From: Candidatus Saccharimonadota bacterium
GTDB lineage: Bacteria > Patescibacteriota > Saccharimonadia > Saccharimonadales > CAIOMD01
Direction of reading: 5' to 3'
Length of the DNA stretch: 34,491 bases
Assembly (NCBI GenBank): GCA_018062805.1
Contig: JAGORN010000006.1
Span: 1-34,491 of the forward strand
Part shown: positions 22,890 through 31,053 of the stretch, in pieces
Numbering within the stretch: the first letter of the stretch is position 1
How the letters are laid out: every line of letters starts with the position of its first letter
The notes under the pieces: generated by a model
Databases searched by the model: none
Seen by the model: only the letters and a program-made list of their open reading frames with translations
What the model was told of the DNA's origin: nothing
Made by a program: the position numbers and the translations under genes

Positions 22890-22915
22890 TTTTATTTTAA
22901 TGACTGTTCAATGTT
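22890..22915 (-). repeat. 26-bp direct repeat, copy at the ccdA 3' end
   Basis: Encodes the last residues of CcdA (NIEQSLK) plus the stop; the presumed source copy of the repeat at 22088-22113. Confidence 0.85.
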
Positions 22916-23629
22916 ACTGATTGGGTCGTAGACTCCTTGGTCTAGTAAATAAGTTTCAAATTTTTTATCTATGCCAAACATTATTGAGACACCCACAATA
23001 ATAAATAGGATTCCTACCACTTTTTTGAAAAGTCCATTTGGGTCAGCCATCCACTTCAATTTATCAACAAAGGCCTGACCAACTAGTGCAACAAGGAGCA
23101 AAGTTAAGGCTAAGCCCAGCACATAGGCACTTAAATATAGCGCACCCTTGAAGATTGAGGCAGGTATTATGGTTGCTAATATAAGGGCATAGGTAGGGCT
23201 ACAGCTAGTAAATACGGGCCCTAGTGATGCACCAATTAGTATTGAACCCATAATTCCTTTTTTCTGATAGGCCTTACCTAAAGCTTGGTTACTTGTCTTA
23301 AAAAGCCCCAATTTAGCAGAAATTTTGGTCCAATACTCGGGAAAGAGGAAATTTAAGCCAAGAATTATAACTATAAAACCAGAAGCAAACTTCCAAAAGT
23401 TGGTCGGTACTCCGAGAACCAAAGTAGTGGCTTTAATAATTATTGTGAAAACAATAACAGATACTGCCAAGCTTGCAGTAATAATAACTGGCTTTAACCA
23501 TTTATTTTCTTTTTTATCGTTTTCAGATTCGACAATTGAGCCACCAATAATAATTGGCAGTAAAGGCAAAATACAGGGAGCGAGTATAGTCAAAACACCA
23601 GCTATGAACGAAAGTACTAAAAGCGCCAT
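22892..23629 (-). CDS. CcdA/DsbD-like transmembrane thiol-disulfide transporter
   Basis: 245 residues with six predicted membrane helices. The two conserved Cys are in LAPCILPLLP (Cys19) and GPVFTSCSPTYALI (Cys143), the redox pair that carries electrons from cytosolic thioredoxin across the membrane. The downstream partner is the anchored thioredoxin just upstream in the same operon (its stop overlaps this start). Together they make a minimal reducing (or oxidising) system outside the cell membrane. DsbD-type alpha and gamma domains are absent. Confidence 0.88.
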   Translation of the reverse strand: MALLVLSFIAGVLTILAPCILPLLPIIIGGSIVESENDKKENKWLKPVIITASLAVSVIVFTIIIKATTLVLGVPTNFWKFASGFIVIILGLNFLFPEYWTKISAKLGLFKTSNQALGKAYQKKGIMGSILIGASLGPVFTSCSPTYALILATIIPASIFKGALYLSAYVLGLALTLLLVALVGQAFVDKLKWMADPNGLFKKVVGILFIIVGVSIMFGIDKKFETYLLDQGVYDPISNIEQSLK

Positions 23630-24120
23630 TAAAGTAAGTTATTTATTACCGAATTAAGTGTAGGTGAATCGTATGCTACAAACTTTTTTACTAGGTTGCC
23701 ACTCGAATCTACTAGTACAACGGTTGTTTGTTGAGTTACACCGTACTTCTTCTTTAAGTCCTGGCTAGAATCGAAGTCGGTTTTGAAAATTGTTACACCA
23801 GCTGGAACTGAGTTAGAGCTAATATCTTTGTCAAGGTCTCGGCACTGTGGGCACCAAGGAGCATGAAAAAACAATATCCTTTGGTTAGTCGAGCTATTAA
23901 ATGCTTGTTCGCTAAATGCTAAATATTCCCCAGCTTGCTCTGAAGGCTCTGCCTGACTTTGATTATTGTTGGCTATAGGCTCAGCTTGTTCTTGCTGCAC
24001 AGTAGTTTGGCTGACTGTTTCCTCAGGGGCTTCGGCTTTATTGTTGCTTAATAAATATATAACGCCAGCACCAATAACAACTACAATACTGACTATAATT
24101 AGTAAAACTTTTTTAGACAT
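23629..24120 (-). CDS. Membrane-anchored thioredoxin-fold protein
   Basis: 163 residues. An N-terminal membrane helix (about 5-24) and a Gln/Glu/Pro-rich linker (25-65) lead to a thioredoxin domain with active site APWCPQCRDL (Cys90, Cys93) and the cis-Pro region replaced by TTVVLVD. It probably faces outward and exchanges electrons with the CcdA encoded next. Upstream lie an extended -10 (TGT-TATACT, complement 24145-24150) and a GAGGG Shine-Dalgarno. Substrates may be exported Cys-containing proteins. Confidence 0.85.
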   Translation of the reverse strand: MSKKVLLIIVSIVVVIGAGVIYLLSNNKAEAPEETVSQTTVQQEQAEPIANNNQSQAEPSEQAGEYLAFSEQAFNSSTNQRILFFHAPWCPQCRDLDKDISSNSVPAGVTIFKTDFDSSQDLKKKYGVTQQTTVVLVDSSGNLVKKFVAYDSPTLNSVINNLL

Positions 24121-24144
24121 TTTATACCCTCTTAATGTTGATTA

Positions 24145-24150
24145 AGTATA
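24145..24150 (-). promoter_or_regulatory. -10 box of the thioredoxin-ccdA operon
   Basis: TGT-TATACT on the minus strand. The leader is about 18 nt, with GAGGG 7 bases before the ATG, so this operon has a conventional leader. Confidence 0.5.
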
Positions 24151-24194
24151 ACATTTATAGCGTAGAACAGAGACTATAAATAAGTTTATTAGCT

Positions 24195-24238
24195 TAAAAA
24201 AATTGCCCTAGTTAAACTAACTAAGGCAATTATTTTTT
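24195..24238. terminator. Bidirectional terminator downstream of the LPNTG gene
   Basis: 14-bp hairpin with one mismatch (AATTGCC..TTAGTTA type arms, 24201-24231), with six or more A on the left and T on the right. It serves the minus-strand surface-protein gene. Confidence 0.75.
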
Positions 24239-24249
24239 AGTATTAATGC

Positions 24250-25620
24250 TTATTTTTTGTAACTTTTAGCGCTGGCAATGACCGTTGCTGTTGAAGCAAA
24301 AGCTAGAGCTATAACTAGTGCCATGTAGGCAACTGCACTCGAGCCAGTGTTAGGCAGGGTAGCACTAACAACTGTAGTAGGTGTAGCTGTTACAGTTACA
24401 ACTGGTACTTCTGGTGTAGAGTCAGCTTGTGCTAGTGGTGCCCATTGGATTACACCTAGTTGGTCAGTTAACTTAGCTAAAACTTTCGTAGATAGGTTGA
24501 ATACAGCAGTATAAACTTCTGCCTCATTTTCAATTAAGCCTCTTGCTACTTCAGTTTTTTTATGTGCTGTTGGCCATGCCGTACCAATTAAGCTTGTACC
24601 ATCTGGTGAAAAGTATGCAGGTACAAAGTAGCTAGGCATATCTTCTATTTTAGTGGCTGCGCCTGTTGTTGTATCTACTAAATAGTAGTCACAAAAGACT
24701 GGTGGGTGGCCGTCTCTTTTTCCTAGTACATATAAGTGGTATGTGCATGCTGGGCTGTCTTGGGCAACTAACACAGATTTACTATCTGGAGATACATCTA
24801 TAAAGTATTCATTTATTCTACTAGTGGTCGTCAATTGAGCAGGTGTTGTTTCGCCGGCTTTAATGACCCATATGTCTGATGTTAGGTTAGAACGATTGTT
24901 CCATCTGCAGACTATATCGTCTAACGAACATTTCATCTGGCTAAAGTAAATGTCACCGTTATCGGCGTAGCCTGCGTTTAAGTAGGGGTCTGCCTTAGCG
25001 TCTACGAGTGGTGTAACAGTACCGTCTGTATTGTCTATAGTTACTACAGAAGAGTGTGTCATCGACATTCGCTTATCGCTTGAATATGTCGCCAAAACTG
25101 TTTGCCCATCTGGTGAGTAAGAAAGGTTCGTAACCCAGCTTTCTGACGGATATTTTTTGCTACCGTTGACTAAGCTGTCTAATCTAGCCAAAGTGTCTTG
25201 ACCTTCTACAACACTACCATCTCCTGCGGTAGTGACTTTATTGACCACTGCGCATGTTTTTTCATACATTTCGCAACCAGATGTAGCTTCTACGCCATAG
25301 GCAATATCGTAATTGCCTTCGCTATTTGGAGCAGAAATACCTGCTGCTGTGATAGAGTCTTTTTCTTCTGCAACTACTTGCTGGTTACTGCCGTCTGGTG
25401 CAGTTGTAATTACTTGGCTGACGGTATCTTCTTGCCGAATAACCGCTCTATCCTCATTATTACCATTTTCGTTTTCAGTTGGAACCTGATTGTCTATGTA
25501 GACAATTGGTCCATTTTCTCCATCTATAGCTGCTGATGCTGATGGCGAAAAAGCCAAGACCCCCCCGACGCAGGCAGCCGAGACGATTAGCGGAATAACA
25601 AAAATTCCTTTTTTCATCAC
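24250..25620 (-). CDS. LPxTG-anchored surface protein with PD40/TolB-like repeats
   Basis: 456 residues. An N-terminal signal peptide (MMKKGIFVIPLIVSAACVGGVLAFSPSASA) is followed by an exported domain with repeats typical of PD40/beta-propeller proteins: SYSPDGQTVLATYSSDKR, DVSPDSKSVLVAQDS and YFSPDGTSLIGTAWP. The C terminus is a sortase signal: LPNTG (422-426), a hydrophobic helix and a short basic tail KSYKK. It faces a sortase gene 160 bp away. It contains several Cys pairs, a possible target for the neighbouring thiol system. A strong promoter (TTGACA) and Shine-Dalgarno suggest high expression. The ligand is unknown. Confidence 0.85.
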   Translation of the reverse strand: MMKKGIFVIPLIVSAACVGGVLAFSPSASAAIDGENGPIVYIDNQVPTENENGNNEDRAVIRQEDTVSQVITTAPDGSNQQVVAEEKDSITAAGISAPNSEGNYDIAYGVEATSGCEMYEKTCAVVNKVTTAGDGSVVEGQDTLARLDSLVNGSKKYPSESWVTNLSYSPDGQTVLATYSSDKRMSMTHSSVVTIDNTDGTVTPLVDAKADPYLNAGYADNGDIYFSQMKCSLDDIVCRWNNRSNLTSDIWVIKAGETTPAQLTTTSRINEYFIDVSPDSKSVLVAQDSPACTYHLYVLGKRDGHPPVFCDYYLVDTTTGAATKIEDMPSYFVPAYFSPDGTSLIGTAWPTAHKKTEVARGLIENEAEVYTAVFNLSTKVLAKLTDQLGVIQWAPLAQADSTPEVPVVTVTATPTTVVSATLPNTGSSAVAYMALVIALAFASTATVIASAKSYKK

Positions 25621-25642
25621 GGTCTCCTTATTTAATATTTAT

Positions 25643-25671
25643 AGTTTAAGCCCGAAAAAAATACTTGTCAA
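25643..25671 (-). promoter_or_regulatory. Promoter of the surface-protein gene
   Basis: Consensus TTGACA (25666-25671), 17 bp, TAAACT (25643-25648), followed by a leader with AAGGAG 7 bases before the ATG. Unlike most genes nearby it has both a -35 and a Shine-Dalgarno sequence. Confidence 0.6.
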
Positions 25672-25763
25672 CAGGTAAAATAAATTGTATAAATATAAAA
25701 CTTATGCTTTCTAACCTCTTAATACTAGCAATATTCGACTTTAATTAATTGTGAAGGTTTTGT

Positions 25764-25769
25764 TATACT
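25764..25769 (+). promoter_or_regulatory. -10 box of the sortase gene
   Basis: Extended TGT-TATACT, 10 bases before the ATG; the predicted leader is about 4 nt. Confidence 0.5.
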
Positions 25770-25779
25770 ATACAGCTAT

Positions 25780-26364
25780 ATGAAAGTTTCTAAACAGTCA
25801 AAAAACGGATTTGCTTTTTTTGGCCTGGTTTTTGGTTTAGTTACTATGGCGATAGTTTTTTATTTGGGTGTAATACTAATATCACCCAAATTACCGCCAA
25901 TTCCATTTGTTTCTGCTTCTTCAATAGACTTAAATACCAAAGATGATGAAAATGATCTTCGTAATAGGATTCAAGTTGAAAAAATAGGTATAGAAGTACC
26001 ATTTAGTGTAGGGAATGAGCAGGTATTAGAGCTAGGTGCTTGGCACCGCAACCCAGAAAATGGTAACCCAGAACAAGGTGGTAACTTTGTACTGGCTGCC
26101 CATAGGTTTGAAATTGGAAATACTCCAGGCCAAACCAGGGCTAAGTCACCATTCTATAAAATTGATAATTTAGACTATGGCGATGATATCCGTGTTTTTT
26201 ATGAAGGCAAGTGGTATGACTACAAAGTGAACAAAAAATACGAAGTGCCTCCAACTGCTTTATATATAGAAGAGAAAAGCAATGAAGCTAAGCTAACACT
26301 GTATAGCTGTTCTCTTAGTGGGGCGGCGGCCGGACGCTTTGTTATTGAAGCAATACCTAAGTAA
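25780..26364 (+). CDS. Sortase (class D/E-like transpeptidase)
   Basis: Cysteine transpeptidase that attaches LPxTG proteins to the cell envelope. 194 residues: an N-terminal membrane anchor (about 10-34), then the sortase beta-barrel. Catalytic residues: His108 (LAAHRF), Cys177 (TLYSCSLSG) and Arg186 (AAGRFVIEA). The residue before the His is Ala rather than the common Gly. The adjacent divergent gene encodes an LPNTG protein, its evident substrate. Presence of a sortase indicates a Gram-positive-type envelope. Confidence 0.88.
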   Translation: MKVSKQSKNGFAFFGLVFGLVTMAIVFYLGVILISPKLPPIPFVSASSIDLNTKDDENDLRNRIQVEKIGIEVPFSVGNEQVLELGAWHRNPENGNPEQGGNFVLAAHRFEIGNTPGQTRAKSPFYKIDNLDYGDDIRVFYEGKWYDYKVNKKYEVPPTALYIEEKSNEAKLTLYSCSLSGAAAGRFVIEAIPK

Positions 26365-26907
26365 TTACTTAAAATAGTTTGTTTGAACCCAGTTGTATAG
26401 AATTATGCCTGAGGCCACCCCGACATTAACTGACCTTGTTGAACCAAACTGTTCAATGGCAATAATTTCTTGGCAGATTACTTGCATTTCAGGTGATAAT
26501 CCAGGCCCCTCTTGGCCGAAAACTAAAACACATTTTTTTGGCAGTTTGGTTGCACGAAGGTCAATGGAGCCGGCAATATTGTCTATGCCAATAATAGGCA
26601 ACTTATTATCGTTTGCCCATTTTTTAAACTCACTTACACTCGGGTGATTATAAACACTTAGGTAAAGGTTGGTTGCCATAGCACCTCTTTTATTCCACTG
26701 TCTTTTTCCTACAATATGCACGCCACTCGCGTTGAAGGCATTAGCATTTCTAACAATAGTTCCAATATTAAAATCATGCTGGTAGTTCTCAATAGCAATA
26801 TGGTAAGGGAAGGCCTTGGCGGCTAATTTTTCTTTGACTTCTTCGTTCGATAGACCCTTGTATTCGTCAATTAAGTTACGAGTGTCACTTTGCTTTTCAT
26901 TATTCAT
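26365..26907 (-). CDS. SpoU/TrmH-family RNA 2'-O-methyltransferase
   Basis: 180 residues with a SPOUT trefoil knot. Motif 1 is DFNIGTIVRNANAFNASGVHIVG, motif 2 VLVFGQEGPGLS, motif 3 STRSVNVGVASGIILYNW. It methylates the ribose 2'-OH in tRNA or rRNA, target not determinable. No N-terminal extension of the RlmB type. Its start overlaps the helicase stop by 8 bases, so the two are cotranscribed. Confidence 0.87.
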   Translation of the reverse strand: MNNEKQSDTRNLIDEYKGLSNEEVKEKLAAKAFPYHIAIENYQHDFNIGTIVRNANAFNASGVHIVGKRQWNKRGAMATNLYLSVYNHPSVSEFKKWANDNKLPIIGIDNIAGSIDLRATKLPKKCVLVFGQEGPGLSPEMQVICQEIIAIEQFGSTRSVNVGVASGIILYNWVQTNYFK

Positions 26908-28432
26908 CGAAAATATCTTCTCCCAAGTGTTTTTCTAGTCTGGTTCTAATAGAGCCGATATGGCGGCCAAATTTTTTAGAAAGCTTTTCTAAAGATTCAC
27001 CGTCAGAAAAACTTGATACTAATTTTTTATCATCTTTTTCTGTCCAGGGTAAGTAGGCATTTGGATATTCCTGGCGCATTTTAGCCAATTTTTCTGACCA
27101 TGTCATTTTAGACTTTTTGGGGACAGTTATTGGTTCAACCTCTTTAGCCCTTAGCTTGAAATTCTTAATTTGCCTAGCGTAAATATTGACTGCTTGTTGG
27201 CTGGCTTCAACAAGCTCTGAATTGATTCTTTTGGCTTCACGGCTGACTTGAAAAGCCATATTATTGAGGCCATCTAAGGACAAGTTATTGATGTTTTTAA
27301 CCCTTGAAAGTGCAACATAACCCATGCCCTCAACAAATGCTTTAGATAAATCAATTTTAGCATTATCTAGAGTCATGCCCTGGCTTTTGTGTATGGTTAT
27401 AGCCCAAGCGAGCCTTAGTGGAATCTGGCTAAGCGAAGCCCTTTTCTTCGGCCCGTCTTGCAATTCCCAAGTGTCTGGTTTTAGAGTTACCTGGCGACCA
27501 GTATTGAGCTTAACAATTGGGTAGTGTGTTGACGATTCAAAACCAGTTACTATACCCAAACTCCCATTAACAAACTTCTTGTCAGTGCTATTTTTAATAC
27601 ACATTACGAAGGCGCCTATTTTAAGCTTCAAGTATTCAGTTGCCAGACAAGCATTTTTAAGTTGCTCTACATATTTTTTTGGTCCAGTAGTTACCATTTC
27701 GTAAGTGAATTCTTCTCCAGGGAGTTCACTCAGCCTAACTTTATTAATTTTGTCGACATCAACATTGGTAGTCAGTAGTCTCGTTGAAGCTTCGTGCACA
27801 GGCAAGGCTACACCAATTTTTGACTTCAACATTTGTATTTGACGGCTAGATAAAAATCCGGCCCTTATGCCATTTAGTATTTCTGTGTATGCTTGGTCTT
27901 CTTTTTGCCTAAATTGCTCCGTTAAATAACAAGTAACGAAATGGTCGTTCTGCCAGATATCAGACTCGGTTATGAAGCCACCGTATTTTGAGTCTGTTCG
28001 ATTTATGGGTGGTAGCTGAAAAAAATCGCCCGCCAAAATTACTTGTAAACCACCAAACGGCAGTTCAGACTCGCGGACTAACTGGCAAGCTTTATCTATC
28101 ATATCTAAACGCCAATGATGCATCATGCTTATTTCGTCAATAATTAAAATATCACTGGAGCGAATAATATCTACTCTTTGATTGGTTAAATTATCTACAA
28201 AATTGGGTGGTATTGTATCATTTATGCCTAGTCCGCTCCAAGAATGAATAGTAGTTCCGTTTATGTGAGTAGCAGCAAGGCCAGTAGTGGCAGTCAGGGC
28301 AATAGTTTTGCCTTTAGAACGAGACATCCGAACATACTGGTTTAAGGTATAAGTTTTTCCAGTTCCAGCGGCGCCCGTTAATAAAACCGAGTTTCCGTCG
28401 TTCATAATTGCCAATGATTCTTCTTGAGTCAT
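26900..28432 (-). CDS. Pif1-like superfamily 1B helicase with C-terminal HTH-like segment
   Basis: 510 residues from ATG 28432. Walker A is LLTGAAGTGKTYTL, motif Ia TATTGLAATHINGTTIHSWSG, Walker B LIIDEISMM, then VILAGDFFQLPPI and a 2B-type C-terminal segment AWAITIHKSQGMTLDNAKID and GYVALSRVKN. These are Pif1/RecD2 hallmarks; a 5'-3' DNA helicase is expected. The last 60 residues (WTEKDDKKLVSSFSDGES) look like an HTH/SANT-type DNA-binding module. I prefer 28432 to the in-frame TTG at 28450, because a TATACT -10 lies between them, 6 bases from this ATG. Confidence 0.88.
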   Translation of the reverse strand: MTQEESLAIMNDGNSVLLTGAAGTGKTYTLNQYVRMSRSKGKTIALTATTGLAATHINGTTIHSWSGLGINDTIPPNFVDNLTNQRVDIIRSSDILIIDEISMMHHWRLDMIDKACQLVRESELPFGGLQVILAGDFFQLPPINRTDSKYGGFITESDIWQNDHFVTCYLTEQFRQKEDQAYTEILNGIRAGFLSSRQIQMLKSKIGVALPVHEASTRLLTTNVDVDKINKVRLSELPGEEFTYEMVTTGPKKYVEQLKNACLATEYLKLKIGAFVMCIKNSTDKKFVNGSLGIVTGFESSTHYPIVKLNTGRQVTLKPDTWELQDGPKKRASLSQIPLRLAWAITIHKSQGMTLDNAKIDLSKAFVEGMGYVALSRVKNINNLSLDGLNNMAFQVSREAKRINSELVEASQQAVNIYARQIKNFKLRAKEVEPITVPKKSKMTWSEKLAKMRQEYPNAYLPWTEKDDKKLVSSFSDGESLEKLSKKFGRHIGSIRTRLEKHLGEDIFDE

Positions 28433-28438
28433 AAATAA

Positions 28439-28444
28439 AGTATA
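28439..28444 (-). promoter_or_regulatory. -10 box of the Pif1-like gene, leaderless geometry
   Basis: TATACT on the minus strand, 6 bases from ATG 28432; +1 would be the A of the ATG. Confidence 0.55.
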
Positions 28445-28497
28445 AACCAATATTGTAAAGAGACAGTTTTGGTATGTCGGCAGTGTTAAGAAGATGT

Positions 28498-28503
28498 TAT
28501 AAT
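28498..28503 (+). promoter_or_regulatory. -10 box of the kinase gene, leaderless geometry
   Basis: Extended TGT-TATAAT, 9 bases before the ATG at 28513. Confidence 0.6.
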
Positions 28504-28512
28504 TTAGTTTAA

Positions 28513-29178
28513 ATGCATAAAGTAAATTTAAATAAGCCAGTCTTAATATATTTGTATGGCATGCCTGGTGCAGGCAAGTCGTATCTTAGTCGTCATTTAG
28601 CAGACGAATATAATTTGGCCCATATTAGTAGCGATAAAATTCGCTCAACTCTATTTGAAAGCCCACGTCACGACAAAAGCGAGAATCAAATAGTTCAGAC
28701 CTTAATGTATATGATGAGTGAACAGTTTCTGAAAGCTGGTATTGGGGTCATTTTTGACATGTCAGCCAGTCGTATTATGCAGAGGCGAGCGCTTAGGGAT
28801 CTTGCCAGAAAAAATAAAGTAGAGGAGCTACTTATTTGGCTACAAATTGACCCAGACACAGCTTTTCATCGTAGCTCAAATAGAGACAAAAGGAAGCCAG
28901 ACGATAAATATAACCAAAATATCGACCAACAAACATTCGATAGCTTGGTTAAGCAAATGCAGAATCCTGTCAACGAAACCGGTATGGTAGTTAGTGGAAA
29001 GCATTTGTTTGAATCACACAAATCGGCTATTCAGAAAAGATTAATCTCGCTTGGGCTAATTAACCCAGAAGACCTTGGTAAGAAAGTGGCTAAACCGGGA
29101 ATGGTAAACTTAGTTTCTAAAGCCCAAATAACTGGCGGCCGAGTCAATATGTCTCGGCGTAACATCATCATTAGGTAG
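28513..29178 (+). CDS. AAA_33-type P-loop kinase-like protein
   Basis: 221 residues. Walker A is YLYGMPGAGKSYLSRHLA (about 13-30); then HISSDKIRSTLFE, VIFDMSASR (Walker B-like) and the lid-like LQIDPDTAFHRSSNRDKRKPDD. This is the layout of zeta-toxin/polynucleotide-kinase-like and gluconate-kinase-like P-loop enzymes. The substrate is not identifiable. It is followed after 2 bp by the YgjP-like protease, so the pair is probably an operon. Confidence 0.75.
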   Translation: MHKVNLNKPVLIYLYGMPGAGKSYLSRHLADEYNLAHISSDKIRSTLFESPRHDKSENQIVQTLMYMMSEQFLKAGIGVIFDMSASRIMQRRALRDLARKNKVEELLIWLQIDPDTAFHRSSNRDKRKPDDKYNQNIDQQTFDSLVKQMQNPVNETGMVVSGKHLFESHKSAIQKRLISLGLINPEDLGKKVAKPGMVNLVSKAQITGGRVNMSRRNIIIR

Positions 29179-29180
29179 CT

Positions 29181-29888
29181 ATGGCTACTAAGACAATTTA
29201 TCATGACCAGGTAGGTGAGGTAACTATTTATAAGCGCAGAGGCACTAGTAAAGTGACCTTGAAAGTAGTCAACAATAAAATTAAAATAATTCAACCAACT
29301 TGGTTGCCGTATGCGGCAGGTAAGAGTTTTTTGGCCGATAATATTGGTTGGCTAAAAAAACAATCACTAAGTAATGAACAAAAACTAATTGAGACGGGAC
29401 AGAAAATTGGTAAAAACCACGACATTTATTTTCATGCCGACACTAAACTGCGTTCGAGAGTTCAAGAGTCGACAATAGATATTTTTTATGATCAGGCAAG
29501 CCAAGATTCCTTCAGCCCTGAAGTTCAGCTACTTGCTAAAAAAGCTATTAAGAGAGCAGTTAACATTGAAGCTAACCAATATTTACCTTCCAGGTTAGAA
29601 AGTGTTGCTAGTTCTATGGATTGTGGCTATAAGTCGTTAACTATTAAACCAATGAAGTCCAGGTGGGGTAGCTGTAGCTCCAAGCAAGAAATAAAGCTGA
29701 ATTGCTACTTAATGTTTATGCCCTGGGAAGTTATCGACTATGTACTGGTGCATGAACTAAGTCACACTAAGCACCTAAACCATAGCTCTTTATTCTGGCA
29801 GATGGTAGAAGAGAGCCTGCCAGACTACAAAGCCCGTAAAAAAACTTTAAAAATAATGCAAGCTGAAGTTAGTGATTTTCAAATTTAA
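29181..29888 (+). CDS. YgjP-like metallopeptidase (DUF45/WLM-SprT type)
   Basis: 235 residues. The C-terminal half carries MKSRWGSCSSKQEIKLNCYLMFMPWEVIDYVLVHELSHTKHLNHSSLFWQMVE in sequence: RWGSC, the zinc-binding HELSH, and the second His/Trp region (NHS..FW). The N-terminal beta-rich half (IYKRRGTSKVTLKVVNNKIKII) is the standard YgjP-like domain. It is a cytosolic zinc protease, substrate unknown. It starts 2 bases after the kinase stop. Confidence 0.85.
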   Translation: MATKTIYHDQVGEVTIYKRRGTSKVTLKVVNNKIKIIQPTWLPYAAGKSFLADNIGWLKKQSLSNEQKLIETGQKIGKNHDIYFHADTKLRSRVQESTIDIFYDQASQDSFSPEVQLLAKKAIKRAVNIEANQYLPSRLESVASSMDCGYKSLTIKPMKSRWGSCSSKQEIKLNCYLMFMPWEVIDYVLVHELSHTKHLNHSSLFWQMVEESLPDYKARKKTLKIMQAEVSDFQI

Positions 29889-29914
29889 CTTTATAAGAAT
29901 TAGCTAGTTTTATA

Positions 29915-29920
29915 TATAAT
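29915..29920 (+). promoter_or_regulatory. -10 box of the histidine kinase gene, leaderless geometry
   Basis: TATAAT, 8 bases before the ATG at 29929, within a run of alternating TA. Confidence 0.55.
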
Positions 29921-29928
29921 AAAAGCTA

Positions 29929-31053
29929 ATGGTTAACAAAAACACAAAAACGACGAATGAACCCAGTGCAGATGAACGGATTGCAGCCCTTGAACGTGAA
30001 CGCTTAGTATCTTTAATAAATAGTATGGCCGACGCTGTTTTAGCGGTTGACGAAAATCTCAACGTTGTCATTTATAACGGTGCTTCACTTAACATACTAG
30101 ACATGAACTCCAGTCTTATGGGCCAAAGCATAGACAGTTTAATTAACCTAGTTGACCACAATAATCAATCGGTTTCAATTAAAGAGCTCCTTAACAATTT
30201 AAAGATACAAACCAGTAACCGTGAGTATAGCTTAAAGTATGAGTCTGGAGAAAAAATAAATATCTATTTAAGTATTGCTCCCGTCCACCTCGGTTATGGC
30301 ATTGAAGGAGCAAGGGGTTTCGTTATTTTAATGCGTGACATAACCCGTGAAAAAAGTCTGGAAGAAGAGAGAAACGAGTTTATCAGCGTAGTTAGTCATG
30401 AGCTTAGAACACCAATAGCAATTGCCGAAGGTAATATTTCAAACGCAATATATATTGTCGATAAAAATAAAGATCTAAACCCGAGCGTCAAAAAAACACT
30501 CGAAGCGGCTCATGATCAGGTTGTTTTTTTGTCCGGCATGATTAACGACCTAGCAACACTTTCTCGGGCCGAAAGAGGTAAGCTAGAAGTCGAGGTTGAA
30601 TCCATAAATGTCTATGATCTTTTAAGCGAACTTAAGCAAAATTATGAACCTCAAGCGAGCGCTAAAAATTTAGAAATCTTTTCTTATCCGTCGCCATCAC
30701 TTGAAATTTTAAATTCTGCTAAATTGTATGTTAAGGAAATTCTGCAAAACTTCATTACAAATTCAATTAAGTATACTGAGCATGGTTCGGTCACTTTGGG
30801 TGCAAAACCGATGAACAACGGAGTTCTTTTTGAGGTAACAGATACTGGCATAGGAATTAGTAAAGCCGACAAAGAAAAAGTATTCGATAAATTTTTCAGA
30901 AGCGAAGACTACCGGACTCGTCAGAGTAACGGAACTGGTCTAGGTCTATATGTGACTATGAAGCTCGCTAGGCTCATACACGCTGAAATAAGTTTAGAGT
31001 CAGAGCTTGACCATGGTTCAACTTTTTCAATTTTTATACCGAATTTGAGTTAG
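29929..31053 (+). CDS. Soluble PAS-domain histidine kinase
   Basis: 374 residues with no transmembrane helix. A PAS domain (about 25-140: NSMADAVLAVDENLNVVIYNGA and FVILMRDITREK) is followed by HisKA with ISVVSHELRTPIAIAEG, phosphoacceptor His157, then HATPase_c: FITNSIKYTEHG (N box), VTDTGIGIS (G1) and GTGLGLYV (G2). It should sense an internal signal and phosphorylate a response regulator, but none is encoded nearby. The 3' end overlaps the convergent GT2 gene by 4 bases. Confidence 0.88.
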   Translation: MVNKNTKTTNEPSADERIAALERERLVSLINSMADAVLAVDENLNVVIYNGASLNILDMNSSLMGQSIDSLINLVDHNNQSVSIKELLNNLKIQTSNREYSLKYESGEKINIYLSIAPVHLGYGIEGARGFVILMRDITREKSLEEERNEFISVVSHELRTPIAIAEGNISNAIYIVDKNKDLNPSVKKTLEAAHDQVVFLSGMINDLATLSRAERGKLEVEVESINVYDLLSELKQNYEPQASAKNLEIFSYPSPSLEILNSAKLYVKEILQNFITNSIKYTEHGSVTLGAKPMNNGVLFEVTDTGIGISKADKEKVFDKFFRSEDYRTRQSNGTGLGLYVTMKLARLIHAEISLESELDHGSTFSIFIPNLS

